Positions 11,973 through 22,838 of a stretch of DNA of 64,000 bases are shown here, piece after piece. This stretch comes from an uncultured Pelagibacteraceae bacterium (GTDB lineage Bacteria > Pseudomonadota > Alphaproteobacteria > Pelagibacterales > Pelagibacteraceae), in assembly GCA_902573065.1 (NCBI GenBank), contig CACGHX010000003.1, forward strand, positions 26,701 to 90,700, given 5' to 3'. Position numbers and translations under genes: made by a program. The notes under the pieces were generated by a model. That model was not told the origin of the DNA. It ran no database searches and worked only from the letters and a program-made list of their open reading frames with translations. Each line of letters starts with the position of its first letter. The stretch's first letter is position 1.

Positions 11973-12421
11973 AGTCTTCCTTTTAAGTTTTGTTTTTTTA
12001 TCCAACCTGAATATTTACCTGTTTTAACTTTACACCAATTATTTTTACATTTTTTAATCAAACACAATCTTCCTATCTCTAGCATTGCCAGAGGTTTTGA
12101 ATATATGGATGGTCGTTGAAACAGTATTGAATTATCTAAAATATTAAATGCTGCCTTTTTCTTTGACAATTGTGACCAATGTATCCATCCAGAGTTATTT
12201 TCATGATCTAAAATTTTTCTCCAATTATCTGATTTATCTAAAACTAATATTGGTAAAAATTTTTTTTCATAAACTATCTTTACTGGATAATCAAAAGATG
12301 GACCTTGTCTTAGGTTAACCTTATCATTTCTTAGTGTAAGATAATAACTCTCATCAGCAAAAGAAAGAGAATTTAAGAATACAATTATATAAGCTAAGAC
12401 TATTTTACTTACCCAAGACAT
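11969..12421 (-). CDS. Periplasmic SH3-domain protein
   Basis: A signal peptide (about 1-22, ending near LSFADE) is followed by two bacterial SH3-like units. The first has VNLRQGPSFDYPVKIVYEK and NNSGWIHWSQL (about 34-85); the second, weaker one is at about 92-148 with WCKVKTGKYSGWIKKQNL. Proteins of this kind bind or sense peptidoglycan and are common in alphaproteobacteria without a defined role. Its start overlaps the 3' end of the ThiF-family gene by 17 bases, so it is the last gene of the ubiE-ubiB-coaBC-thiF run on this strand. Confidence 0.8.
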   Translation of the reverse strand: MSWVSKIVLAYIIVFLNSLSFADESYYLTLRNDKVNLRQGPSFDYPVKIVYEKKFLPILVLDKSDNWRKILDHENNSGWIHWSQLSKKKAAFNILDNSILFQRPSIYSKPLAMLEIGRLCLIKKCKNNWCKVKTGKYSGWIKKQNLKGRL

Positions 12422-13163
12422 GTAAATGATTTCTACAACTTGAATTTTTTTTTAATTTTACTTTTCTAAAGTTTAAATCAAGAGCATTAAATATCATAAT
12501 TTCATTTTTTAAAGGTTTCCCAATATTCAAAATAGATTTAACAACCTCATTGGCTTGCAATGAACCTGCAATACCTGCTAAAGTTGACATTATCCCCTCA
12601 CTTTCGCAATTTTGATTGATCGATGGTAAACTTGGCATAAAACATCTTAAACATGGTCCATCTTTTCTAAAATCAAAATTAAAAATATGACCATCATATT
12701 TGCTAATAGCTGATGAAATTAAAACTTTTTTATATTTAATACAATAATCGTTTATTAATAGTCTAGATTTGAAATTATCAGTACCATCACAAATAAAATC
12801 ATAATTTTTTGCAATCTTGTGAATATTTTCTTTATTAATTTTTTTTAAAAAAGTTTTCACGAGTATTTTTTTGTTAATTCTCTTAATAAAATTTTTTGAG
12901 ACCATTACTTTAAATTTTCCTAAATCTTTTTTTGTAAAAAGCACTTGCCTACTTAAATTTGAGATTTCAACTTTATCGTTATCAGCAATACCTAAATTAC
13001 CTACCCCTGAGTAAGATAAATAAAGCATTAATGGACAACCCAATCCTCCAGCACCAACTACTAAAACTTTTGAATTAAAAAGTTTTTTTTGACCTGATAT
13101 GCCAATATTTTTAAGGATTAGTTGGCGAGAATACTTTTTAAGTTCAGAGCTATTTAATTCCAT
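12405..13163 (-). CDS. ThiF/MoeB/HesA-family adenylyltransferase
   Basis: E1-like enzyme that adenylates the C-terminus of a ubiquitin-like sulfur carrier (MoaD or ThiS type). Residues 1-252 show the ATP loop VVGAGGLGCPLMLYLS, acidic ADNDKVEISNLSRQ, catalytic-region DGTDNFKSRLLIND and CLRCFMPSLP for one half of the zinc site. The second zinc pair, CxxC near the end of MoeB, appears here only as SSCRNH, so the site may be Cys3-His or lost. There is no rhodanese domain. No carrier protein lies nearby, so ThiF versus MoeB cannot be decided. Confidence 0.85.
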   Translation of the reverse strand: MELNSSELKKYSRQLILKNIGISGQKKLFNSKVLVVGAGGLGCPLMLYLSYSGVGNLGIADNDKVEISNLSRQVLFTKKDLGKFKVMVSKNFIKRINKKILVKTFLKKINKENIHKIAKNYDFICDGTDNFKSRLLINDYCIKYKKVLISSAISKYDGHIFNFDFRKDGPCLRCFMPSLPSINQNCESEGIMSTLAGIAGSLQANEVVKSILNIGKPLKNEIMIFNALDLNFRKVKLKKNSSCRNHLHVLGK

Positions 13164-13165
13164 TA

Positions 13166-14392
13166 TTAATTTAATCTTTTTTTAATATCTAAAAAAGAAT
13201 TAATTATTTTTTTGGCTATTATAGAAGCTATAAATTTTTTTGAACCTTTCTTAATTTTTTGGATTTCACCATTATTTTCGATAATCGTAACTTCATTGAA
13301 ATCTACGTTAAAACCCGTTTCTTTACTTGATACGTCATTCGCTACAACAATATCGCAATGTTTCTCATGCATCTTTTCAATAGAATTTTTAATAATATTT
13401 TCGGTTTCTGCAGAAAAACCAACTAAAAGTTTTGGTCTATGTCTATTATTTTTCCCTAAAAATTCTAATATATCAGGATTTTGCTCTAATTGAATTTTAT
13501 CTAAATTTATTTTCTTTTTTAATTTTTGTTTATTTTTCATAACTGGTTTAAAATCTGAAACAGCTGCTGTACACACAGCGATATCGGTTGGTAAAGTTTT
13601 TTTTATTTCATTAAACATTTGTTTACCCGAGATTATTTTTTTAACTTTAATTTCATTTGAGTAATTAATATTTGTTGGTCCTGATATTAAAGTAGTTTTA
13701 ATTCCTAGCCTAGATAGTTCTAGAGCAATTTCGTAACCTTGTTTTCCACTAGACTCATTTGATATGTATCTCACTGGGTCAATATATTCACGTGTAGGAC
13801 CAGCTGTTACAGTTGCTCGTATATTTTTCTTTTTAAAATAATCTTTTTGTTTAAAAAAATTTTCTAAATATGAAATTATCTGTCTTGGACTAGACATTTT
13901 ACCTTTTCCATACTCACCACAAGCCATCTCACCATCTTGAGGACCTATAAACTTATAACCATACTTAAATAAAGTATTTAAATTTTTTTGTGTGGCTTTA
14001 TGTTCCCACATTCTTACATTCATAGCAGGAACTAGAAAGGTTTCTTTATCTGAGGCAAGAATGACTGTTGTAGCTAAGTCATCAGCAGAGCCTCTTGAAA
14101 GTTTTGACATAAAATTTGCAGTCGCAGGAAGAACTAGAATCGTATCAGCCCAACGAGAGAGAGCAATATGATCCATTTTTCCGTTATTTTTTTCACTAAA
14201 TGTATCCTCAAAAACTCTACTTTTTGATAAAGAAGAAATAGACAAAGAAGTAACAAATTTCTTTCCAGTTTTAGTTAAGATTACTTTTATAGAACAACTT
14301 TTTCTTTGTAATAATCTTATCAAGTCTAAAGATTTATAGGCAGATATTCCACCTCCTATAATTAGTAATATTTTTTTATTTTTTAAATTCAT
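13166..14392 (-). CDS. coaBC: Bifunctional phosphopantothenoylcysteine decarboxylase / phosphopantothenate-cysteine ligase
   Basis: Makes 4'-phosphopantetheine precursors in coenzyme A synthesis. The N-terminal CoaC flavoprotein half (1-190) has IIGGGISAYKSLDL, the catalytic His in KMDHIALSRWAD, PAMNVRMWEH and the Cys loop GEMACGEYGKGKM. The C-terminal CoaB half (about 195-408) begins VTAGPTREYIDPVRYISN and includes AAVSDFKP with the key Lys and VANDVSS. At 408 residues it is full length. It sits two bases after the ThiF-family start on this strand and six bases after ubiB's stop. Confidence 0.95.
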   Translation of the reverse strand: MNLKNKKILLIIGGGISAYKSLDLIRLLQRKSCSIKVILTKTGKKFVTSLSISSLSKSRVFEDTFSEKNNGKMDHIALSRWADTILVLPATANFMSKLSRGSADDLATTVILASDKETFLVPAMNVRMWEHKATQKNLNTLFKYGYKFIGPQDGEMACGEYGKGKMSSPRQIISYLENFFKQKDYFKKKNIRATVTAGPTREYIDPVRYISNESSGKQGYEIALELSRLGIKTTLISGPTNINYSNEIKVKKIISGKQMFNEIKKTLPTDIAVCTAAVSDFKPVMKNKQKLKKKINLDKIQLEQNPDILEFLGKNNRHRPKLLVGFSAETENIIKNSIEKMHEKHCDIVVANDVSSKETGFNVDFNEVTIIENNGEIQKIKKGSKKFIASIIAKKIINSFLDIKKRLN

Positions 14393-14398
14393 AAATTA

Positions 14399-15964
14399 TT
14401 AAAATACTATAAATACAGCTATTATAATACCTAAAAAAACTATAATCATATTATTTCTTAAATTTCTAAGTTTTAGTTCTTCAACTTCAAAATTTTTTCC
14501 GTTCAAAGCGCTTAGATTTAACTTTCCTTCCGCAATCATTTGAAGTGTTGTATTTGCATTATCCATAACTTTTGGTAGATCTGGAATTCTATCAAGTATA
14601 TCTTTTGATAATTCAATCGTTTTATTTATTGCAGACTCTGGACCTTTGACACTTTTGATCCAACTTTCTAAAACTGGTCTCGAAATTTTCCAAATATTTG
14701 TATCTGGATCTAATTTTCTAGCAACACCTTCAACTACAACCATTGTTTTTTGAAGCAATAGCAATTGTGTTTGTGTTTGCATATTAAATTTTTCAGTAAT
14801 CTCAAATAACTGCCCCAATAGATTTCCTCCAGAAATATCTTTTATTGATTGACCAAAAATAGGTTCACCAATCGATCGTAGAGCCTGAGCAAAATCATCC
14901 TTGGATGTATTTGGTGGAACTAGTCCTGCTAAAAAATGCATTTCGGCTACTTTTAAATAATCTCTCTCGATAAAACCAAAAAGAATTTCCGCTAAATATT
15001 TTTTGTTGCTTTTATCCAGCCTCCCCATAATGCCAAAATCCACCGGAATAATATTTCCTTCTTTATCAACAAAGAGATTTCCCTGATGCATGTCTGCATG
15101 AAAAAATCCATCCCTCACAGCCTGCTTAAGGAATAACTGAATTAAATTTGTAGAAACTTTCTTTAAATCTACATTTAATTTTTTCAATTTTTCTACTTCT
15201 CTTATTGAAAAACCCTCTATTTTATCTAATGTTAAAATTCTTTTAGAAGTATAGTTCCAATAAATTTTTGGAACTTTAATGCCATTATCGTTAATGGTAT
15301 TTTCCCTTAGCTCACCAGCCGCAGCTGCCTCAAATCTTAAATCCATTTCCACATTTGTTATTTCTTTTAAAAGATTAATAACCTCAACTAATTTTAATCT
15401 TTTAGTTTTTTTAAAAACACTTTCTATTAAAAATGCTAGAAACATCAGAGCATCTAGTTCTTCATTAACAAGAGTATGAATGTTGGGTCTTAAAATTTTA
15501 ATAGCTACATTTTTCTCGTCACCATCAATTTTTATCTTTGCAAAGTGGACTTGCGCTATAGAGGCTGCTGCAATAGGCTCACTTAATGATGAAATATTAT
15601 TATAAGATTTTGATCCTATTTCATTTTCTATTATTTTTTTAGCTTTTTCATTGTCAAAAGCTGGTAATCTATCCTGAAGTTTTTCTAAATCGTTTGCAAT
15701 TTTTTCACCTATTATATCTGGCCTTGTAGCTAAAAATTGGCCTAATTTAATAAATGTTGTGCCCATATCTTCTAAAGATTGACACAACTTTTCGCCAGGT
15801 GTTTTATTTAAATTTGCAATTTTTTTACTCGATCCAATAGAGCATAAATTAAATAAAATTTTTAAACTCATCGGGATAGGTTTTAATTGATCTAAAGTTT
15901 CAATAGCACCTGAAACAGATAATTTTCTTAAAATTTTTAATAAGTTATAAATTTTCTTAAACAT
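14399..15964 (-). CDS. ubiB: UbiB atypical kinase/ATPase of ubiquinone synthesis
   Basis: ADCK/COQ8-type protein needed for ubiquinone production; it works as an ATPase on or near the membrane. The family KxGQ segment (FIKLGQFLATRPD), the Ala-rich loop AAASIAQVHFA, Lys in VAIKILRP, catalytic HADMHQGNLF and metal-binding VDFGIMGRLD are all present. The C-terminal about 20 residues form a hydrophobic helix (MIIVFLGIIIAVFIVF). I start it at ATG 15964, which directly abuts the ubiE stop, rather than at a GTG at 16003 inside ubiE. ubiE-ubiB is a conserved pair. Confidence 0.95.
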   Translation of the reverse strand: MFKKIYNLLKILRKLSVSGAIETLDQLKPIPMSLKILFNLCSIGSSKKIANLNKTPGEKLCQSLEDMGTTFIKLGQFLATRPDIIGEKIANDLEKLQDRLPAFDNEKAKKIIENEIGSKSYNNISSLSEPIAAASIAQVHFAKIKIDGDEKNVAIKILRPNIHTLVNEELDALMFLAFLIESVFKKTKRLKLVEVINLLKEITNVEMDLRFEAAAAGELRENTINDNGIKVPKIYWNYTSKRILTLDKIEGFSIREVEKLKKLNVDLKKVSTNLIQLFLKQAVRDGFFHADMHQGNLFVDKEGNIIPVDFGIMGRLDKSNKKYLAEILFGFIERDYLKVAEMHFLAGLVPPNTSKDDFAQALRSIGEPIFGQSIKDISGGNLLGQLFEITEKFNMQTQTQLLLLQKTMVVVEGVARKLDPDTNIWKISRPVLESWIKSVKGPESAINKTIELSKDILDRIPDLPKVMDNANTTLQMIAEGKLNLSALNGKNFEVEELKLRNLRNNMIIVFLGIIIAVFIVF

Positions 15965-15965
15965 T

Positions 15966-16670
15966 TTATATTTTCCAGCCTGAATGAATTGCCGCAATTC
16001 CACCAGATAAGTTTCTAAATTCTACACTTTCAAATCCGTTTGATTTGATGAGCTTTAATAATTCTTCCTGACTATAAAAATCATTTATACTGTTTATTAA
16101 GTATTCGTATGGTTCTGATTTGCCAACAATGTATTTACCTATATGAGGTATCATTTTTGAATATTTTTTATAAAACTCAGATAAAATTTCATTGTTAACT
16201 TTTGAAAATTCTAAACACAAAAATCTACCTCCTGTTTTTAAAACACGCCTGCTTTCATTGATAGCAAGCTTAATATTCGAAAAATTTCTGATTCCAAAAC
16301 TCACCACATATATATCGAACGTTTCATCTTTAAAAGGCAGTTTTTCCGCCTGAGCGCGATACCATTTTACATTAGCTAAATTTTTTAATTTTTTTTCCCC
16401 TATTTTAAACATATTTTTATTTGGTTCTACGCAAGAAACTTTTCCAGAAAAATTAGTTTCTTTCAAGAAAGCTCTAGCGACATCACCTGTGCCTGAAGCT
16501 ACATCAATTAAGTGCTGGTTCTGTCTAGGACTCATCCAGTGAATTAATTTACTTTTCCAAAGCCTGTGTGCACCAAAAGACATTAAGTCATTCATTAAGT
16601 CATACTTATTAAAGACTTCGTTAAAAACTTTTGTCACATATTGTTTTTTTGATTGATTTATATTTTTCAT
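15966..16670 (-). CDS. ubiE: Ubiquinone/menaquinone C-methyltransferase UbiE
   Basis: SAM-dependent C-methylation step of ubiquinone synthesis. The 234-residue class I methyltransferase has the UbiE N-terminus (VFNEVFNKYDLMNDLMSFG), the SAM loop DVASGTGDVARAF and SFGIRNFSNI, a UbiE signature. The C-terminal NLSGGIAAIHSGWKI matches UbiE. It is the first gene of the ubiE-ubiB-coaBC-thiF-SH3 run. Only 15 bases separate it from divergent mutM, so promoter elements must reach into one or both genes. Confidence 0.95.
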   Translation of the reverse strand: MKNINQSKKQYVTKVFNEVFNKYDLMNDLMSFGAHRLWKSKLIHWMSPRQNQHLIDVASGTGDVARAFLKETNFSGKVSCVEPNKNMFKIGEKKLKNLANVKWYRAQAEKLPFKDETFDIYVVSFGIRNFSNIKLAINESRRVLKTGGRFLCLEFSKVNNEILSEFYKKYSKMIPHIGKYIVGKSEPYEYLINSINDFYSQEELLKLIKSNGFESVEFRNLSGGIAAIHSGWKI

Positions 16671-16685
16671 TTTTTATAAAGTTAT

Positions 16686-17552
16686 ATGCCAGAATTACCC
16701 GAAGTTGAAGTTGTTAGAAAATCGCTACAATCATTTATAAAAGGCCGAGAAATTAAAAAAGTATCAGTTTTTAATAGAAATTTAAGGTATAAAATTAGAA
16801 GAGATTTTGACAAAAAGATCATTAATCAAAAGATAATCTTTATAAGAAGAAGATCTAAATTTCTTTTATTAGGTCTCGAGAATCATAGCGTCATTTTAAT
16901 TCACTTGGGAATGACTGGAAAAATTTTTATAATTAACGATTCTTCTAATAAAGTATTTAAAACAAGTTTTTATTATGAAAATGAAATTAACAAAAAACAC
17001 AATCATTTTATAATTAAATTTAATAAATTCGTAAAGTTAATATATAATGATGTAAGAAAATTTGGTTTTGTTAAAATAATTCCATCTAAAAGTATAAAAG
17101 AAAACAATCATCTAAGACTATTGGGCCCGGAACCATTAAATAAAGATTTTAATTTCAAATATCTTAATACAAAAGTAAAGAATAAAAAAAAAAATATAAA
17201 AAATCTTCTAATGGATCAGAAATTAGTTTCTGGACTTGGAAATATTTATGTTAACGAGATTTTGCACCTTAGTTCTGTTAGTCCTCTCAAAGTTTCAAAA
17301 AATTTAAGTGTTCATCAAGCAAAAAAAATTGTAAAAAATATTAAAATAATTTTATTAACGGCAATTAAATCGGGTGGATCAAGTATAAGAGATTTTAAGG
17401 GAGCTTCAGGTAAGAAAGGTAATTTTCAACAAAAATTCATGGTATATGATAGGAATGGTCAGTTATGCAAAAAAACAGGATGTCGAGGAAAAATTAAAAA
17501 AATTTATATATCTAATCGTTCGACATTCTACTGCTTAAAATGTCAAAAATAG
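16686..17552 (+). CDS. mutM: Formamidopyrimidine-DNA glycosylase (Fpg)
   Basis: Base-excision repair glycosylase/AP lyase removing 8-oxoguanine. It starts MPELPEVEVV, where Pro2 is the nucleophile after Met removal and Glu3 is catalytic; this fixes the start codon. The middle contains DQKLVSGLGNIYVNEIL (helix-two-turn-helix), and the C-terminal zinc finger reads CKKTGCRGK, then FYCLKCQ. At 288 residues it is normal. The family start is divergent from ubiE, as in several alphaproteobacteria, and rpsT follows after 44 bases. Confidence 0.95.
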   Translation: MPELPEVEVVRKSLQSFIKGREIKKVSVFNRNLRYKIRRDFDKKIINQKIIFIRRRSKFLLLGLENHSVILIHLGMTGKIFIINDSSNKVFKTSFYYENEINKKHNHFIIKFNKFVKLIYNDVRKFGFVKIIPSKSIKENNHLRLLGPEPLNKDFNFKYLNTKVKNKKKNIKNLLMDQKLVSGLGNIYVNEILHLSSVSPLKVSKNLSVHQAKKIVKNIKIILLTAIKSGGSSIRDFKGASGKKGNFQQKFMVYDRNGQLCKKTGCRGKIKKIYISNRSTFYCLKCQK

Positions 17553-17559
17553 TTAAATG

Positions 17560-17588
17560 TTGACCTCATTATTCTTAACATATATATC
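17560..17588 (+). promoter_or_regulatory. Candidate rpsT promoter
   Basis: TTGACC at 17560-17565 and TATATA at 17581-17586 (15-base spacing; TATATC at 17583 gives 17) precede the rpsT ATG at 17597. The distance from -35 to the start codon would put the transcription start at or within a few bases of the ATG. There is no clear Shine-Dalgarno sequence (bases before the ATG read ctggctcag), so the transcript could be leaderless or nearly so. Confidence 0.4.
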
Positions 17589-17596
17589 TGGCTCAG

Positions 17597-17863
17597 ATGC
17601 CTAATACAAAATCTGCAATTCGAAGAGTTAAAAGAGTAAAAAAACAATCTTTAGTAAATAAATTACGAAGAAGTAGATATAGACTAGCTATCAAAAAAAT
17701 TAACAAATTAATCGAAAAAAAGGATTTGCAAGCTATCAAGAAATTTTACCCAAAATTTCAATCAGAATTAATGCGAATAGCTAAAACAGGGGTTGTAAAA
17801 AGGGAAAACGCCTCAAGAAAAATTGCAAGAATTTCTAAAAAAATAAAAAAAATCAATAAATAG
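17597..17863 (+). CDS. rpsT: 30S ribosomal protein S20
   Basis: Basic helical protein that binds 16S rRNA at the bottom of the 30S subunit. The 88-residue product has the S20 start PNTKSAIRRVKRVKKQ and the family helix around KTGVVKRENASRKIARISK. It is a single gene between mutM and the dnaA upstream region, as in many proteobacteria where rpsT precedes dnaA. Confidence 0.95.
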   Translation: MPNTKSAIRRVKRVKKQSLVNKLRRSRYRLAIKKINKLIEKKDLQAIKKFYPKFQSELMRIAKTGVVKRENASRKIARISKKIKKINK

Positions 17864-18127
17864 TTGTAAACAATTTAAAGTTGTCTTGTTTTTTAAATCA
17901 TTTGATTAAAAAAAAATCGTGAAACTATATATAGACAATTATTATTGGAGGTTGAATTATTATTTTTGATTTTCGACTTGAACGATAATTTTTTTAATTT
18001 TTTTTTATCTTTTTTTTAATTTCATCTTCAACGATTATTTTACAACTCAAACTCAATTATTTTTTTATTTAAGGAAAAATAAGTTGAATTGAAAAATTTT
18101 TTTAATTAAAAATAAATTTCTTTTAGT
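17864..18127. other. 264-base gap upstream of dnaA with repeated motif and T-rich tract
   Basis: The gap has no convincing gene. It carries related direct copies: GTTGAATTATTATTTTT (17951-17967), CTTGAACGATAATTTTT (17977-17993) and CTTCAACGATTATTTT (18026-18041; 14 of 16 matching the second), plus a weaker GTTGAATT at 18083. Bases 17988-18022 are almost pure T. No good match to the DnaA box TTATCCACA is visible. It may be a dnaA regulatory region or replication-origin-related DNA. A GGAGG at 17946-17950 has no obvious reading frame behind it. Confidence 0.45.
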
Positions 18128-19513
18128 ATGGAAAAACCATTTAAAATTGAAAAAAATTTAGTTTCAGAAGAGAACGTCCTTAATTGGGTAATAGTTCAGG
18201 AGAGTTTTCAAAAAGCTTTTGGTAGTGAAATCTATTCTAGCTGGCTAAAAAATATTTCTTTAATTAAAGAATATAACCATTATGTAATTTTAGGTGTTCA
18301 AACCAGATTTTTTAGAGATTGGATTACATCAAGATATGCTGATAAAATTTTAAGTGAATTACAAAAGCATAAACTAAGTATTAATAGAATTGAGTTTAAG
18401 ATCGAAGGTGAAAAATTAAACACCAAATCTTTATTATCCAAACCAGATATAAATAAAATATCAGATATAAAAGATGGAGTTTTAAACTATAATCGTTTGA
18501 ATCCAAATTTAAGTTTTGAAAACTTTATAACAGGCAAAAGTAATAATGTTGCTTTTCTTTCAGCAAAAAAGATTGCTTCCGAACTTTCTAGATACAATCC
18601 TTTGTTTATATATGGTGGAGTTGGTTTAGGGAAAACACACTTAATTAATGCAATAGGACTTGCATTAAAAGATACATCAAATGTTATGTTTATATCAGCA
18701 GAAAGATTTATGTATCAATTTATAAAATCAATTAAAAAAAACGAAATGGTAAACTTCAAAGATTTTTTTAGGAAAGCAAATGTTTTTATAATTGACGATA
18801 TACAGTTTATTAGAGGTAAAGAAGGATTGCAGGAAGAGTTTTTCCATACATTTAATAGTTTATTTGATAAAAGTGCACAAATAATAATTTCGTCTGATCG
18901 CCCGCCAAATAGATTAGATAGAGTACAAGATAGAATAAAATCAAGACTATCAGGTGGATTGGTAGTTGATATTGGAGTGCCTGATTATGATTTGAAATTA
19001 AATATTTTGAAAAAGAAAATTAATGAATTTCAAAACTCTTTTCATGAGTACCCTAACTTAAGTGAGGATATAATTGATTATATGGCGAGGGAACCAAACT
19101 TAAATATTAGGGAATTAATTGGTATATTCAATAGAGTGGTTGCTTTTAGTAAAATGAACAAAAAACCATTGAATGTTAACGATTGTAAAATAATTTTAAA
19201 AGATGTTCATAATAACAATAAAGTAGTAAGTATTGATAAAATACAAAACGTAACATCCAATTTTTTTAGTATTAATTTGCAAGAAATGCTGTCTCAAAGA
19301 AGATCCAGGCCTTTAGCAAGACCTAGACAAATTGCGATGTATTTAGCTAAAAAATTAACTACAAGATCATTACCAGAAATTGGAAGAAAGTTCGCAAATA
19401 GAGATCATACAACGGTAATACATGCTGTAAAAACTATTGAAAAATTGTCTCAAGACAACAGTTTAATGAAAAAAAATATTGAAGAGATAACATCAATAAT
19501 TTTGAGCGATTAA
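18128..19513 (+). CDS. dnaA: Chromosomal replication initiator DnaA
   Basis: AAA+ initiator that binds DnaA boxes and opens the origin. The 461 residues include an N-terminal DnaB-interaction domain (FGSEIYSSWLKNISLI), Walker A YGGVGLGKTHLINAIG, Walker B VFIIDDIQFI, sensor/arginine region DRVQDRIKSRLSGGL, and C-terminal box-binding domain SRPLARPRQIAMYLAKKLT with the signature GRKFANRDHTTVIHAV. It has a complete length and a normal motif set. dnaN follows after one base. Confidence 0.97.
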   Translation: MEKPFKIEKNLVSEENVLNWVIVQESFQKAFGSEIYSSWLKNISLIKEYNHYVILGVQTRFFRDWITSRYADKILSELQKHKLSINRIEFKIEGEKLNTKSLLSKPDINKISDIKDGVLNYNRLNPNLSFENFITGKSNNVAFLSAKKIASELSRYNPLFIYGGVGLGKTHLINAIGLALKDTSNVMFISAERFMYQFIKSIKKNEMVNFKDFFRKANVFIIDDIQFIRGKEGLQEEFFHTFNSLFDKSAQIIISSDRPPNRLDRVQDRIKSRLSGGLVVDIGVPDYDLKLNILKKKINEFQNSFHEYPNLSEDIIDYMAREPNLNIRELIGIFNRVVAFSKMNKKPLNVNDCKIILKDVHNNNKVVSIDKIQNVTSNFFSINLQEMLSQRRSRPLARPRQIAMYLAKKLTTRSLPEIGRKFANRDHTTVIHAVKTIEKLSQDNSLMKKNIEEITSIILSD

Positions 19514-19514
19514 A

Positions 19515-20630
19515 ATGCAATTTCAAATAAATCGTGACGTTTTACTCAAGTCACTTTCTATAGCACACAATATCATTGAAAGAAAAAATACTTTGCCAAT
19601 TCTATCAAATGTATTACTTGAAATTAAAAAAGATAAATTAAATATTGTTGCAACTGATCTCGATATATTATTTCTTGATGAAATTACAGATTTTAAATTT
19701 AATAAAGAGGGAAGTACTACAACGTCAGCGACTGTGTTGTTTGATATATTAAAAAAACTACCCCAAAACACAGAAATATCTTTTTCTTTACAAAATGAAA
19801 ATAAACTGAACATTTCTGCTGAAAATTCTAAATTCAATCTTCTTTGTTTACCAGTAGATAATTTTCCAAGTCTTAACGAAAATTTTCAAACAGACGGAAT
19901 AAACATTAATGGTGAAAAATTTTTATCTTTATTAAATAAAACTAAAATATCAATGTCAAATGATGAAACCAGACACTATCTAAATGGAATTTATATACAT
20001 ATTACAGAGTCAGAAAAAACTTCCTACTTAACAGGAGTAGCAACAGATAGTCATAGACTTTCATCTAGTAGTATTATATTGGACAAGATTGATAATTTTA
20101 AACCATTCATTTTACCTAAAAAGGCGGTTTTTCAACTCTGTAATTTACTTCAGGAGAATAAAGAGAATATTTTACTAAACTCTAGTGAAACAAAAATTCA
20201 ATTTAAGATTGGCAAGTCAAAGATAATTTCCAAAGTAATTGATGGAAAGTTTCCAGATTATAAAAAAGTTGTTCCACAAAAAAACAATAAAACTTTAGAA
20301 GTAGATACAAAGGATTTTATTCACTCAGTAGAGCGGGTAATAACAGTATCAATAGATAGAAAAGAAGGTGTAAAAATTGCACTCAAAAAGGGTGAAATCG
20401 AACTTTTTGTAAATAGCTCATCCTCTGGAGAGGGTAAAGAAAATTTAAAAGCTGATTATAATTCAGAAGATTTAACTGTTGGTTTTAATTCTAGGTATTT
20501 ATTGGATATCGCATCCGAAATTCAGGACAAAAAACTTATTATGAATTTAAATGACTCTGTCTCACCGGTGTTAATACAAGATTACTCAGATAAAAATAGC
20601 TATTTTGTAATTATGCCTATGAAAATATGA
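19515..20630 (+). CDS. dnaN: DNA polymerase III beta sliding clamp
   Basis: Ring-shaped processivity clamp. The 371-residue product has the three clamp domains, beginning MQFQINRDVLLKSLSIAHNI with RKNTLPILSNVLLE, an interdomain segment with DSHRLSSSS, and the ending SYFVIMPMKI, which matches the conserved MPM(R/K) C-terminus lining the peptide-binding groove. It lies one base after dnaA, as in the ancestral dnaA-dnaN order. recF, often next, is missing, and gyrB follows after 133 bases. Confidence 0.96.
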   Translation: MQFQINRDVLLKSLSIAHNIIERKNTLPILSNVLLEIKKDKLNIVATDLDILFLDEITDFKFNKEGSTTTSATVLFDILKKLPQNTEISFSLQNENKLNISAENSKFNLLCLPVDNFPSLNENFQTDGININGEKFLSLLNKTKISMSNDETRHYLNGIYIHITESEKTSYLTGVATDSHRLSSSSIILDKIDNFKPFILPKKAVFQLCNLLQENKENILLNSSETKIQFKIGKSKIISKVIDGKFPDYKKVVPQKNNKTLEVDTKDFIHSVERVITVSIDRKEGVKIALKKGEIELFVNSSSSGEGKENLKADYNSEDLTVGFNSRYLLDIASEIQDKKLIMNLNDSVSPVLIQDYSDKNSYFVIMPMKI

Positions 20631-20670
20631 AATTATTAGAATTTAGTTAAAAAAAATATTTTGTCTCATA

Positions 20671-20736
20671 TTATCCTTATCAATCAATGATAATTTAATC
20701 TCCAGATAATGATACGTTTTATATAAGCGATAAAAA
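20671..20736. repeat. Cluster of TTATC/GATAA motifs between dnaN and gyrB
   Basis: The 133-base gap contains TTATCC (20671-20676), TTATCA (20677-20682), TGATAA (20688-20693), AGATAA near 20704 and CGATAA near 20728. TTATCA-N5-TGATAA at 20677-20693 is a perfect 6-bp inverted repeat. TTATCCTTA matches the DnaA box at seven of nine bases. It may be gyrB promoter or operator DNA. Confidence 0.35.
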
Positions 20737-20760
20737 ATGATATATTTATTTTTCTTTTAA

Positions 20761-22833
<2,073 letters not shown>

Positions 22834-22838
22834 CCAAT

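Noticed and set aside
17946..17996. Short leader peptide behind the GGAGG upstream of dnaA
   Set aside because: No ATG, GTG or TTG with proper spacing gives more than a few codons of non-repetitive sequence.
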